Shown in pieces: positions 42,901-57,900 of a DNA stretch of 64,000 nt. The notes beneath the pieces were generated by a model. It was not told the origin of the DNA, searched no databases, and worked only from the letters and a program-made list of their open reading frames with translations. Both the position numbers and the translations under genes were made by a program. Origin of the DNA: Lutraria lutraria (lineage: Eukaryota; Mollusca; Bivalvia; Venerida; Mactridae); contig OZ026847.1 in assembly GCA_964023205.1 (NCBI GenBank), forward strand, positions 4,648,819 through 4,712,818, in the 5' to 3' direction. Every line of letters starts with the position of its first letter. The first letter of the stretch is position 1.

Positions 42901-45900
42901 GGATCTAAATGATATGTCTGATGAAAATATTTCCGATTTGATGTCGATATATGATGTTGATCAGTTCTTGCTTGAGACCCAATGTGACGTTCACCAACAA
43001 ATTAGTTCCAGTGGTATGTAAAAATCCTTATTTAAAATGTAAACATCATTAAAGATGTTATTTATTTTTGTATAGTTTTTTTTATTACAATGTGATTTTA
43101 CATGTTTTTCCCATTTCCTCAATAAGCAAAATTTACAATTACTTTCGTATACTTTGACATAGAATGAAGTAATTGATTGAGGACGAACACATCATCTATT
43201 CTCACACCTCTTGGTGTTGTCATCGCTGTTTTTGATATTCCTCTCCATATATTTTTTTACTAATTTATTTCAGATGAATGTAGCGATATATGGAAACAAC
43301 TGTCTAATCTTCCAGACTACTTGTCGTGTTCACCAGCAGATGATTGCAAAGGGGTGACGTGTTGCCTAGATGTCGGTACTCTTAAACGTAGCTTTGACGT
43401 TGAATTCATCATTGACACATGTAACAGTTTGTTGGAATTCAGGATTGAAACGTTTGAATCGTCTGTGATATTGGACACGTCACAATATGGAGAATGGAAG
43501 TCCTTTCAACTTCAAGGACTAGTGAGATTTAAGTATGTACCGGTCATTGTTCAAATGATAGATACATATGAAGAAGATACTATGATTCATTTCCTCTTTC
43601 GTATATTCTAAATTATGTCATACCTTTTTATGTTTATCATTTCCAATTATTATACAATTTTGATTTTAGTAAATATGGTATCGAAATGTGAGCACTATTC
43701 GAACATTAAAAGCGTTATAACTAAAATTGATGTATTGTAAAAAAAGAATACATGATTAACATATGATGTTTTGTACATTATGAAATTAGTCGTTACTTTT
43801 CTTCTATTAATAGGTATCGGCTCTTTGATTTATTTGCGGAAAAAGTCATCCTAATTGATGCCAAGCTTGAGGTCTGTCTCTCTACCAATGATGGTGACTG
43901 CATTATCGAAGAACCGCTGCTCCTCAATCATAGATATCCTAAACCAGTTTGTTCATCAGATCTAGGATTTCCAATACAAGGTGATGTTTGACTTGTAATA
44001 TCATACAAATACATATATACATTGATTCCATTGAACAACGCAGATATTTTGTTGATGTCGTTGTACTGCAATTGTATTTGAAGTTTATGTTTTTCAAACT
44101 TTAGGGTTTGCTCGATGGCTAAGTTGTTACGCGATGGACTACTAATAGGAAGGTTGTTGGTTCAGATCTCGGCTCCGCCTTAAGTGTCCCCATCCCAACA
44201 ACCGAGCCCATTACTGTGTCTAGATACAAACAAAAATAGTGAAACGACAATAATGGCAGGAAAACACGTGAGGCGTATATCGGTGATTTACACGGGGCAC
44301 GATTAAGGATCTGGAAAACTATTCGGAAAATAGAGATGTCAATGTCCGATTATCATTTATCTTCTCTCCCCTGCCTCTGCGGCCCTGAAATGATCATAGC
44401 TGTCGAATGGGCCTTTAAACAACATTCAGATATTCAAACTTTATATCAGATATATGTTATCCTTCTTCAGATTTTGAAGTATCGGATTGGTTAGCAAGTC
44501 GTAATGAACTGGATATGGATGTGTTGACACAAAGTCTTTCAGATGATCTCCTGGACGAATTAAATGCTACTAAGTTTCTTGGAATCAACAGATATCGACA
44601 ATATAATTCAGGATTTGATGATGGTAAAGTGATTAATAGAATTCATGGAACAACTTGCCCTAATCTTTATTTTTAAACTATCATACCAGAATTTCGTGTA
44701 ATTGGAAACTTTAAGCGCATTATATCATTTTACTAAAAATTTACAACAACGTATCGTCCTTCCAGAAGGAAATAAAAGGATTGTCTTGAAATGCATTAGA
44801 GGCAATGCCATTGTACAACCTTTCAACCTTTAGATAACAAAAATCTCGCTGGGTTTACTGTAATTAACATCGAAAAAAAAACATTCATAATTGAAATAGC
44901 TACACGAAATATGCACAAGTATTTTTTTGTTACAGAATGTGGCTTAAATACCGGAGACATAAACTTACCGAATGGTGTGTCTTGCCGTTACGAGAGCAAC
45001 TGTAAAACAGTTAAATGTGTGCTAGACGTCCATCGATTGTCAAGATCATTTGAATTGTTAGTGACTGTAGATTACTGTCAGATGTCCTTCTCGATTGCAT
45101 TAGAAAACTACAGAAAAACATACGCTTTGGCAGACATCGAATACAACTTTGAACATAGCTTCAACTTTTTCGGACTACTTACAATTAGGTATAATGAACT
45201 ACTTTGCGAATGTTCACGATATTTAAATGGTTGTCCATGAAATGAATCTGTGTCAATATATGCTAAAGGAATGAAACGTGTTATTTACTGTTCATTCCCC
45301 TCGCATAACAACATAATCAATATTACGTACATCCAAGTATAAAGACCATTTTTTGTCAGTCTGGTATTTAAACTACATTTCAGCCTATTAATGAGAGCAT
45401 TAAAAATACAAACCTTTTATTTTGCAACTGTAACAGAGTTTGGTCAGATTTGTAATTGATGCATTATATTTCAGATATAACCTGGTTCATCTGGCAGGAC
45501 TCAAAGCCTTCTCGTTACGTCTTAATGCACAGATTTGTTACGGTATCAACACGTGTGACTCTGTCTTGGATATATTCAATGATTTCCGACTACAGACACC
45601 GGAATGTACGAATGATGGATTCCCTTCAGGTAGGGTAAAACATTCATCAAATTCTAAAATCCTTTTTGTGCGTGTCTCTTCTTAAGTATATGTTATAAAA
45701 TTACAGAAGCTCGGACGTCAGTATAAGAGTCACCAAATTAATACTCTTTCTAACCGTTTCAGGCTTTTTGTATGACGATCTTGTATACTCGGCTAACATT
45801 GGCTACACAGACATAACCAATGCAGATATTGCATCAATATACGAAGAGTTTATCGGTATTGCAAACTTTGCAACATCCGAAGACAGTCAGTGTCATGTTC

Positions 45901-48900
45901 GGGTTGATCCATTCACGAGTGGTTCTTTCACGTCAGGTAAACTTCATAGTTCAGTTACCTGAATACAGCATCTAACTGAAACAATGACTAAAAGAGTGAT
46001 TCGGCTCAATTTATGCTAACCGAAAATGATGTTTAGTACTTTCTTGAATATCGGCTCATTGAAAACAAGAGTAAATTGTAACCTTGTCTATTAATCTTAT
46101 CTTAAACTATATTCTGTTTTTAGATACATTGTATATTAGTATTTTCTCTCCGAATTTGTTTGTGTATTCACTAAACTTGATGTAAACTTCTTAAATTATT
46201 TTGATGAGAAATTCTTAAATTATTTTTTCTTCAGCTTGTCAGCACTTCTCCTCATTTAACGGTTTACCAGATTCCCTGTCTTGCTACATTGATGAAAATT
46301 GTAACGTAATCAAGTGCTGCGTATATATGGACATTATACAAAGAACCGTAACTATTTCCATGACTATAAATAGCTGTGATCTCACTGTCGTCGTAGACAT
46401 TGATCAGTTCAGTAGAGAAATTGCGATCGATGAACAATTTGGAGTGGCTGCTGATATTAACTTTTTCGGCATAGTTGATATGAGGTTAGCTTTTATACAA
46501 TTAACTTTGTTATGCTTTTAAATTGACAGAGGCCTACATGTACGTATATACCATAATAATCATAAACAATGCGTGTGTTTAAGTTTCAGATATAAACTAC
46601 ATTGGTATTGTCTTTTTTAAAATGAAATGACAATATTGCATCATACTGTATACGTTGTTTTCATGCAATACCTTGTTGTCCGTATGTATAATACATAAAT
46701 AAAGTTTAAACAAATTATGTGACAAATCATAATTTGGGAAAATATATATCAGACAGTTTGGATTTTTTTGTTTTTATACTCACTTTTTCTCACCATGCAC
46801 ACTATTTTTACACTATTTATTTGTATACCATTGTATCATGTTCAAATGATTATGGTTTAATAAAGTAAAGTTGAGCTGAATTGTTTTTAGTAAAAGTGTT
46901 ATTTTCGAATCCACATTATGTTCTTACTATGTCAGACTGCTCGGCAATTATTGTTTTAATAATCGACTGACTATAATTGTGTAAACATTTCTTTTACAGG
47001 CTTGAAGTAGATTTTCTTTCATCACGTAATACAATGTATACTACTGTTGACATGAAAGTCTGTGAAGATTCAGAGTCTTGTCTTTTTGATAAAAGGCTAA
47101 TTGACAAAGCTATATTGGTTCAACCAACATGCGACTGGGTACCAGGATTTTTAATTCCAGGTAGGCTTTTATCAAAAGATTCAGACTGTTTGTCTTGAAA
47201 GAAAGTTCGAAATCCTTAAAAAGCACAAAAATTAGAAAATAATTATAAAATCATGCTAGCTCGTCTTGATTTACACTTGTTTTGAATTATTGTTGTCCTA
47301 AATTCTATCATGTTTAAAATTGATTCAAGTTGTTTCATATAGAACAGAACAGATACTTTGAACCACAGGTGTTTGGCACGTTTTTATAGTGCCCCAACTG
47401 TTAGATATGTATAATATCTATTATATTATAAATACCTAACTATAAAAAAACGTGTTAAACACCTGTGCTTTGAACATTGTATGATTTTAGCCATGGCCCA
47501 ACATGCGTAACAGAAGTACTTTTCCGGATGTATATTAACTATGCTATGATCCAGTGTAATTATACAGCATGAAAACAAATAACAACTTACTTCAACATTC
47601 ACACGAAATACTATTCTGCTAAAATATGCAACATGTCGATCATCGTTAAGTCTAGATTTTATAATAGGATGTATACCTTTTTGTATTTTTAGGGTTTGAT
47701 TTGTCAGCTTGGAAAGCATTATATGGTATTTCAAGTGATGACCCCTTGACAGGATTAACTGCAGACATGCTAATGGAAGACCTCAGTGCTTCACAGTACA
47801 CATTATCCATGTGTCCACTGGATGCTACCACTCCCCTCACAGGTAACTGAGCCGAATTTCATTGAGTTATATTGTTGTTGTTGAATATATAATGATGCCA
47901 GCAGAGGGTGTTAATATTAATTGTCTGCCCAAGGTAGTAATGTTTACCAAGGAAGCGCCAACGTCAACGTCAACGTTACATTTAGAAGACAGTCAATTTT
48001 TAAATTAGTGTCAACTATCTTGTTTGCATTTGATTCTTTCTAAACTACTATGAAATTATGATGATACTTATCATTCATCATTCTATGAGCAAATCCCGTC
48101 TTGATTTGTATCTAAACATTGTATAGCTATATATTTTCAGTTTCCTGTTTAAGACCATAATTTAGGTTTAAGCACATAGTATATCCCCAAGTAATATAAC
48201 ATTGGGGCCAGTCGTTTCTATAATGTCACACATATTTGTAGCTTCTACTTCTTTATATCTTTTTTAGATTCAGTTCTGTGATTTGTAATATTAGTCATAC
48301 TTTGATAATGTACTTGAAGGTTGCACAGAAGTCATACTACCAAATACGGACACCTTCAGATGTGACTTTGTGAATTCCTGCACAAACATCTCATGTTGTT
48401 TAGAAATAGCAGAAGTTGGAAAATCCTTTTATATGAACATTGATATAAAACCTTGTGAGTTTGAATTGTCAATAAACATTGAAGGACTGCGTCGAACAGA
48501 ATCATTGATGAATTATGAATGGGGGACAACACAGAGTATCTCCCTCCTTGGATTAGTTACTATTGAGTGAGTATGACCTTATAGATATATATGATGATAA
48601 AAATAGCTTACTAGTAAATGACGAAACTAACAATACTGTTTCTGAATGGTATAGATAAAGATTCACATTAAAGTATTGGCTGTTTCTGCAAAATATGTAA
48701 TATATATGGTATTGAACAATCATAAAATGGTGTAACTAATACCTCATATAATCTTTCTACATATAAAGCATTGTATTACTTATAAAAACAAATAAACAAT
48801 GCAATTTATTAATAAGGTTTTCAAAGAATGTGTAAAGTGTGAACGCATTGTAAATTGTATGCCATTTCTCTAGCTATTCCATCTTTGACCTGGCGTACGA

Positions 48901-51900
48901 AAATGAGTATATTGTATCGATGGATATTAAAACCAAACTCGATGACGTAACAAGTACGACTGAGACACTATCTGTTCTTCTCAATGAACGATTGGAAAAG
49001 TCAACATGCGAATCATATTCAGGCTCAAACAGTGGTAAGAAATACCACCAATACTCCATAGAAAAACTTGTTATTCAATAGCTTTTTTAGATAAAAGTGT
49101 TTGTTATATGTCACTGTGCACATCAATAATTGATTATTGAACGAAATCACCCAAGGTACGAGTAGTATGTACCATTTGTCTTCCATGAACATTTATGAAA
49201 TATTGTTGTACGAATGAAATTTTACATTTTGAGAGGCTCGCCAAAGCTTTATTATTATTATTTTGATGGATTTGTGGACGTAACTGGTAATGTATTTAAA
49301 TGAGTATTGTGGATTCAGATGTACTGACCTGGATGAACATAAGACAGATACAGATTGGCAGTTTAACTGACATAGAAGGCGAACTTGCTTTGCAATACCT
49401 TGGGCTAGGCTCGTTATTACTTGAAAACCAGTGTCAACAGACCCAATATATTGCCAATACCCAAGGTACATGAAATACAATTTATTTTACATGCTACTGG
49501 TATTAATTAGCTCTATTAAAACGATTTTATTCAATGGCTTTTCCTTTCAATTGATGAATAACATGATTGACGTTTTCCGACACTCTTATTTGGTCAGTGA
49601 TGATTATGAGTTGTTCAGTTAGAACTTCACTGTTCCAAGATATGTTTGAAATTATAAAGATGTTACCTGAAGTAAGACAATAAGATGATCCGACTTAATA
49701 AGTTTACATATCAATGTACAAGTATCTTATGTTGTAGTAATACGTCATGCCAATGAAATATAAATAACTGTGGTATTTTGTTGCCGTCATTAATACATGC
49801 ACTCGTATTATTCCGTGTTTATAACATATTTTGAGCCCGTCCCCATTGCTAGTTATTGACTACAATATACCAATGCTTCGGAATAAACGTTTTCAGAATG
49901 TGAAACAAATGCTAATGAAGAATCTGATGCTTATTGCCAATGGAGCGAATATTGCTCTAGGTTTGAGTGTTGCTTGTTGTGGAGTGACCTGCAGTATACA
50001 TTCCAAGTTGCGGTCGTGTTAAATCCTTGCCAGAACTCCTTTGCTTTAGAGTTTGAAAACTACAAAACGGAAACTGCATTAGCTGGTATTACCTTTGGAC
50101 AAAGTTATGTTACCACCCTGACTGAAGCATTGACATTCAGGTAACAATTACTGTACATGTTATTTAAGGTCCTATAATCATATAAATTTATCGGTCATAA
50201 TAGTTTCTGTTTGTCCTATAACAGAGGAATCCGGTGTGTTCCTCCTGTGCATACTTTATAGCAAGAAAAAATGTTTCCAAAACCATTGTCGTATTTTTTC
50301 AATATCATTGAAAAAAACTATTTATAGAACAGACGTGTTTTCCCGCAGTCATATTATGCACATGGCATCAAGTGACGTCACGCGCTCTATATATTTCAAG
50401 TTTACAAAAGCATAATTCACATCGAAATGAGTGTTTTTAGAAGAAAAAAGACTCGTTTCGTCGGTAATAATTGTCTTGGGACAATATCAGCCATTTTTAT
50501 GTTTTTTTGCACATATATTTTATAGCAAAAAGCTAATGGGGCTTTAAACATTCAGCCCAATATGAACTAAAATAGTTATGTAATCTATGTAACCTGTGCT
50601 AACGGCCACCGGTCAAAGCCCCATTAGGCACAATTATTCACCCACTTATTGGTTTTAAAGAATATGTAAACCTTTGAATAAAGGCCAAATTTGTATAAAG
50701 ACATATTCCTTCTTCCATCCCTTTGTTGACCTTTGTTCACAGGTCATACTGTTCTATGCGAATGAATGCTATAGGTGCTTAGGTCAGTGACGTAGGACAC
50801 ATCTTTAATTCCATCTTTTGTTTAGTGCTTTTGTCTTATTTCAGATACTCCATATCAGATTTGAGTATCAACAAACTGTATGCATTGAACGTGTCATTGG
50901 AACTTTGTCTAGATGAAACACAATGTACTACATTTATCATTCTGGATAATGTAACAATTTCAAAGTCACCATGCTCTGGTCAGATGCAAACGATCGCTAC
51001 AGGTAAAGTTTCATGTTGACGTGACATAATTATTTAACTAGTATTAAAGCTGTAGAAACTTTTCTTATTTCATTACGTACCGTAACTCTTCATAAAACAT
51101 AGCTATGAAACTACTTGTCTTGGCCTTACTTGAGCCATCTTCAGAGAAATACAGTTCTTAAACATTCTGTAAATTCAAGAGTCTCTTGTTGGATATCAAA
51201 CAGAGATTCGTGGAGCTTCGTGTTCTTGAATTGTAATTGTATTCTACTATGCACATGACTGCTTTTCCATTTAACAGATTTTTCGTTCAACAACTGGATT
51301 GGACAGTTTGGGTTAACCCTAGATGATTCACTGGAACCATACATGGCCGACATTCTGTTTGATAACTTGGACATGGCCAAACATTTGCAAACAGAACAAT
51401 GTTCAATTGGCAGTACTCAGTGGACATCGTCAGGATGGAGTACAGGTGGTTGTCTTCAATTATTAAGTTACCATGTACATGTTACTGGAACATGTATAAT
51501 GTTCATGCATTTTAGCGGTACTAAACCAATTTTTCATTACGATTATGTCCCTCACTTTGGGCAAACGGGACTCTCCATCGTTGGTTGCCTTACCGGGCTA
51601 AAAAAATGTTGCTGATATTTGGGTATGACTGTGCGAACCAAAACGGTTTAGTGTATAGTTTTAATAATAAACAAAATTAGTTGTTTAAAACTAGCTGTAT
51701 AAACATTGGACAGACGGTATTTGACTTTTAGTCACATGCAATTTTTAATTGAAAAACATAACAAAACCTTTAAAAGCAACGTATAATATAGCCATACATT
51801 AAAGCAAACTATCTATATGTAATTTTATATAATAAAACGTGTTTTTGACACTTAACATTAAACTCTTATCCATCTCATTGTTTTAGATATTTGTCCATTA

Positions 51901-54900
51901 CAAACTGACATAACAACCATCTTGCCAGAAGAGTTATCATGCGTGTTAACAGATACATGTACAGCGATTGAATGTTGCCAAAGCATTCCTTTTATTGGAA
52001 GGAGTATCCACTTCTATGTACACATAGACCCATGTTTATACACCATGTCCATTGGCATAGAAAATCTCAATTATATTGTTGACCTTATCAACTACGACTA
52101 CGGTTCCACAGAGTCCCTGTGGCTTGGTGGAGTGATACGCCTTGAGTAAGTTTAACCTTTCAATACGTTTACTTGCAGGCTTTCACTTGTGCAGTTTGAT
52201 GAAAATAAACTTCTTCACAATGTTTCGGATTTTAGCTGGACTTTTTTCGAAGAAAAAGTCGAGCTATTATGATCACTGCGTTGTCTGTGTCTGTGTGCAA
52301 ACACTTTAATGTAGCTCATAACTCTGAAACTATAAAAGGTAGTAACATTAAACTTCATAGGTTGACAGATCTCACAGAAGCGGTGAACGGACGAGCGTTA
52401 ATTTGGACCGCTTACAGTGCTCTTGTTTAAAGGATTCCATTTATTTAGAAAAATATGTACTTCGATTGCCTGCTTTTTAGGTTTATCTTTGTATATTGTT
52501 TACAATGTTCTTCTGCCTTCTGCGACATGTTAATTACAATATTTTATACAAACCTACGCCATGTATTTATAATTGCACATTATACATTGCTATTGACCTG
52601 TCTAGTTTGTATTAACATGTAGATTATAAAAACAGAATCTGTCTGGTGACCTGTTATGTTAATATTAAAAGGCTAAAATGTCTTTCAGCTTCAAACTTTT
52701 TGATATTGAGAGTGACTTCAAGTACATGATTGACATGAATTTAAAGATATGCTGGAATTTGGACTCTGACGATTGTACGACGTCCATTGATATTTTGGAT
52801 GATGCAGTACTTCCAAAACTTGCGTGCGACTTCCTTAGCGGTTTCCCTCAACCAGGTTATTTAAAACTTATCTCTCTCCCATTTCTTTATATACATTAAG
52901 ATATTTATCAGTGCCTGGAAATGTATATTAGTAAATATTTGTTCAATTTTGGTAATTGAACATGTTTAAAATGATATTGACATCGGTTATTGTATTCTAC
53001 AAACGTTCGGTATGTAACTGTTTAAAATAACAAACATAATTGGACCTATTGCAGCATTACAATTTCAACAAGTTGGGAAATATACTTTTTAACACATTAT
53101 ATTGTGTCGGTAATTGATGATGCCCGTCTGCGTGTTCAAAGGGATCATGTTTTAGATTCTTTTGTATATTTTATATACTTTAAGTATTATTATTTACGTA
53201 TTGTTACGTAGTGAAATACGTCATAATAGATTAAGTATCCATTTACAAGTAGTTACCACGATGTTTAGCTGTAATATTGCAATACTGTTTAGTTCTTGAT
53301 TTTATCTATCGTATAAGGAAATTTTCTAATAGTGAAAAACTCAAACGCATAATTGTATACATATGTTTAGATACATTATCAGTAATTCATTAATCACTGT
53401 CCTTATTTTGATTCTTTCACAGATTTTTCATTGACACAATGGAAAGTGGAACATCCAGATTTTGATAAATATGAGTTGATATCAAACATTGGTATTGAAA
53501 GTTATCTTCTCGATGAAAGATGCAAACTACATGTTGCAGGCGACCCTGTGAACGGCTGGTCTAATGGTATTAAATGTATTTTTGCTAGTAGTAAAATGCA
53601 GTGATGTTTAATGTTACTGTAGTAAACGTTTATTTTCTTCCAGTAATGCTTTCGAATATGTACACTTTTCCATTTTAGTCGTTGTGGTTGTCAGGCAATA
53701 TCACTTCACTCCAAAGATAAATATGTTGAGAACTGTTTCTATCAAATGATGTACATAAAAACTGAGTATTGAAAATAGCTGACTGTGTTGATATTTTTTT
53801 CAGAATGCCCCTACTTTAGCCCGACTGAATTGGACGATGACATTGTCTGCTCTATATCGGACACGTGTTCTACCATTTCATGTTGTGTACCCTGGACAAA
53901 TGTCGGCATTACATTTAATATGACGGTCGATATTGATACATGTGGTCAAATGATGACATTAAAAATTGAAAGATATAAGAAAACCATTTATTTTGTTGAT
54001 TATAACTTCGGCGACATAGAGGAAATCTGGCTCTTTGGTTTTGTAAGAGTAAGGTACTTGTGAACAATTCGTTCTTATGTTAAAGCACTTTTGATTACCA
54101 AGAAAAGGGAAACATTTGATTTTTGTGAAAAACGCTTACATGAATTATCATTTTTCTTTCAATGATTTTGATAATCGAATGATTTTTTATTAGATTTAAA
54201 AGAAATCGTTAATCTATTGTCTTTAATTGCATGTTAAACTCTAAGTGTAGTTTCGTATTATATGCTATATTCATTTCATTAAATTGTAAGAACACATCTA
54301 ATCAGAATAGACTATAGATCATTAAATTACATATTAAGATATCTTTTTGAATAATTTCATTTGGTATTATTACAAAATGCATTTCATGGATTTACATGAT
54401 AATTAATGAACCTCAAAACTTACTTTGTAGAAATATCTTAAATGCTAGTCACACCGTTTAGGTTTTGTCAATTTAAGTTTGAATTTAACTATACTGCATT
54501 TTATGTCCATAATATTTTGTTTCTTCGAATGAAACAATTATTTTAAAATAAGTTATATATAGACTTGATATATGTTCTTGTTTTTACTATTTATAGTTTC
54601 GTCATTGAAGATCTCCAATTAGAAAGGAAATATGTAACTGACCTTACGATACAAATCTGTGAGGAATTTGATGAAACTTGTGTGCAGCAATACACAATAC
54701 TTCAAGCCACGTTCTTGGACAAAGTGATATGTAGCTGGGGACAGGCATCTAAATCAAATGGTAAATATATTGAAATATGTTCAGACATTCCGACGTCTAT
54801 CTGTGGTTGCCTAATGACAATAACGAGATGATATCTATTCTAATGTTACTTTGAAAGTGCTAATATTAAACGGTTTCATGCTATCATTCAGCAATGTTTC

Positions 54901-57900
54901 TAAAAATAATTGTGTTCTCCAGTAGCCCATAACGTACATCCCTGCCCTCAATACCTAAACACATATTCTCACAAACGTACGATATATGTGTATTGGTGGT
55001 TTAAAGGTAATTCTGAGGCGAAGCAATGTGCTCAGTCGCATTGTAACGGAGTTGAACGTGTCCTGCAAAGGTATTCAACATTTACCCCATGATTAACCAC
55101 AGTCAAAGTATTTGTGTCATACTGACTTACTTCGGTGATACATGAAAGTGTTAATCTAGTGTTTGCTGTTTGGCCATAGAAAATAACCGTTTGACATATT
55201 TGCAGGCTTTTCTTTGGATGTTTGGCGTGGTCAGATGCTCCTAGATGACACAACAGCCATTCCATCTCAGTTTCTCCCTGTACTGTATAATGACATGGAT
55301 GTTGCGGAATTCCTGATGGACAATGAATGTGTGTTTGACCAATACCCTTACCCAACTATGGGAGGATTAGACAGTGGTAAAATGTTTTATTCTAAACAAT
55401 AATTTTTCTTTTTCTGCGTGACATCTCAACCATTTGCTTTGCCTTCTTTCTTAATGCAAAGGTGATTGCGACAATTATTGCATGTGTAGGTACCATACCA
55501 TGCATAAATCAAAATGGATCGTTTTGTAGTCAACTTACTAGTATTCATTAAAATCTACTTTCAGAATGCCACGCCGTGCAGTCCATTAGCACTGGTTTGG
55601 ATTCCATGGCTTGTCACGTGGATGCAGATTGTACAACACTACAGTGTTGCATTTATGTGGAGCCACTGTACAGAAACATGCATGCATTTATTTCAATTGA
55701 TGCTTGCCAGTCTATCATGACACTAGGCATAGAAAAGTTTGTGTATGACATCAGCTTGGTAAACTACCATTTTGGAGCAAGTGAACTATTTGCACTACAT
55801 GATGTTTTCAATATTGAGTAAGTGTTAGACTGAGTTTCAGGAAAATTAAAATACCATACCATATTCGTTAAAACTATTTAATACTTTATCTTTTTTTCTG
55901 GAATGTTAGAAAGTATTTACTTGAAACTATCTAATTAAAATATCCTGATAATTTTACATCATTATGTCATTATTGATACTTTGTTCTGAACAAAAAAGAA
56001 TGTCAGCGATTTCCCATACAATTCGTCTACAGCTGTGCATATTAGTTGCTGTATCGTAACTGAAACAAACAATATTTACTGTAGGTGATATTTTTACAAG
56101 GTTTTTATATCATATTAAATAGATTATTCCCAAAAGAACTTAATTGCATGTAAATATTTGAATGAAAAGATAACATTAACAACGACTTAGCCTATTGATT
56201 TACTTATTGTGGGTCATTATGTGTTACTTGCATGTTTGAATAATTCTCCTTTTCTTTCTAAAAGCTTTCAGCTTTTCAATCTAGCAGCTGACAAGGCATA
56301 TGTGCTAAATGCAGGATTTAGTGTATGTCTTGAGGCTGATGGTGACTGTCACATTGTACAACATGTACTAGAAGATGCAGTGATACCACAAGAAATATGT
56401 GAAGCAGATCAAACAGCAACAAGTGAGGAGGAATTATTTTACTGAAAATAATATTTTTATACACATGTACCTTATTTGTAGGTAACCAATAAATATGGCA
56501 ATGCTATGGAAGTGAACACAAATACTAAATATAAAACTTACTGAATATCACCCCAAAAAGACGAACATAAATCCATACAGATTATAAAACAAACCAGTTA
56601 AATTACAATGTTGTTTTGCATCCAATACATTAAAACGAGCGTGGCGACAATCCAACTCTATCCAATCCCACTTTTTTATGATGATGGGTAATGTCAGTTT
56701 TTCACTGTTCTAGAAGAACGTTTTGCAACATCAATGTTTATTGAATGTGTGTAAGTACCATAGTACGGGCAGCCAAAATACTATCGTTGGAATATTCAAG
56801 TAATAAACATCTCTTTTTTATTAGATTGATGTCTACTTTTTTAAACAAAACATTTTAATCTAAATTGCATTAATGTATGTCATTATTGTGGTAAGTTTTT
56901 TTATCTAAATGAATTCAGCATTAAAGGTATAATAGTGATTTATAAGTATAATGCCATTTGCTCTGCAAGGTTTCTCGCTGATAACTTGGGTCTCTGACAA
57001 TGGAATAAATAGTGTTGAGGACATGGACGCATTTGATCATTCGAGGTTGAGTGAAAGTATCGGCATCGCTCTCTATACCACGGACGAGGCTTGTGTTGTC
57101 CCCAGCAGTGGAACAGGTGAGACATTATCATTCATTTTACAAATATACATTCATTTGTTAAAATACTTTTGACAAACTGCAATACTTTAATTTAGTTAAT
57201 AACTTAATATGTATGTACATCAATTAGAACATACGCCTTTGCATATTTTCATGTTTATTTCCTTATCAAATAATATTGGTTTAAGTATTGACCTTTATTG
57301 TTTGATTGTGTTTATGTTACTTTGGTCTGATGAAAATAATCAAAGAAATATATCAAAATGTACGTCTAATGAAATAGCACTGTTAATAAGTCAGGATAGT
57401 TATCGCTTTTTCATTTCTTATGTATGTACACCTTTTGTATCCCGAATAAAAACATAATAATAAAGGTCAGTTTATATCATATTAAACAGGTTTTTGTCCA
57501 TCTGATATTTCATGTTCTACAATGTAATAATGCATTGTAAAACAAACACAATGAAACGTTGTTTTCAGCTTGCTCATCAATGAACCTTTTCGACACTTTG
57601 CCAGATGAAATAACATGTGACATGACCTCATGTACCGGTGTCGAATGTTGCATGTTTGTACAGCCACTCGACCACACCTTTAAAATCACAGTCGATGTAG
57701 ACTTTTGCAATCAAATGTTAACATTCGAAATTGATAATTTCAAACTTGAACAATCTTTAGAGGATTTTCAATGGGCTGAGGAAAAGAGCTTTGACGTTAA
57801 AGGTTTCATACGTGTTACGTGAGTATAATATCTATTCCGGTTTGATCTTCGGAAATTCATTCACAAACTTGGGTACAAGTATTACAATTAATAACCTTCT

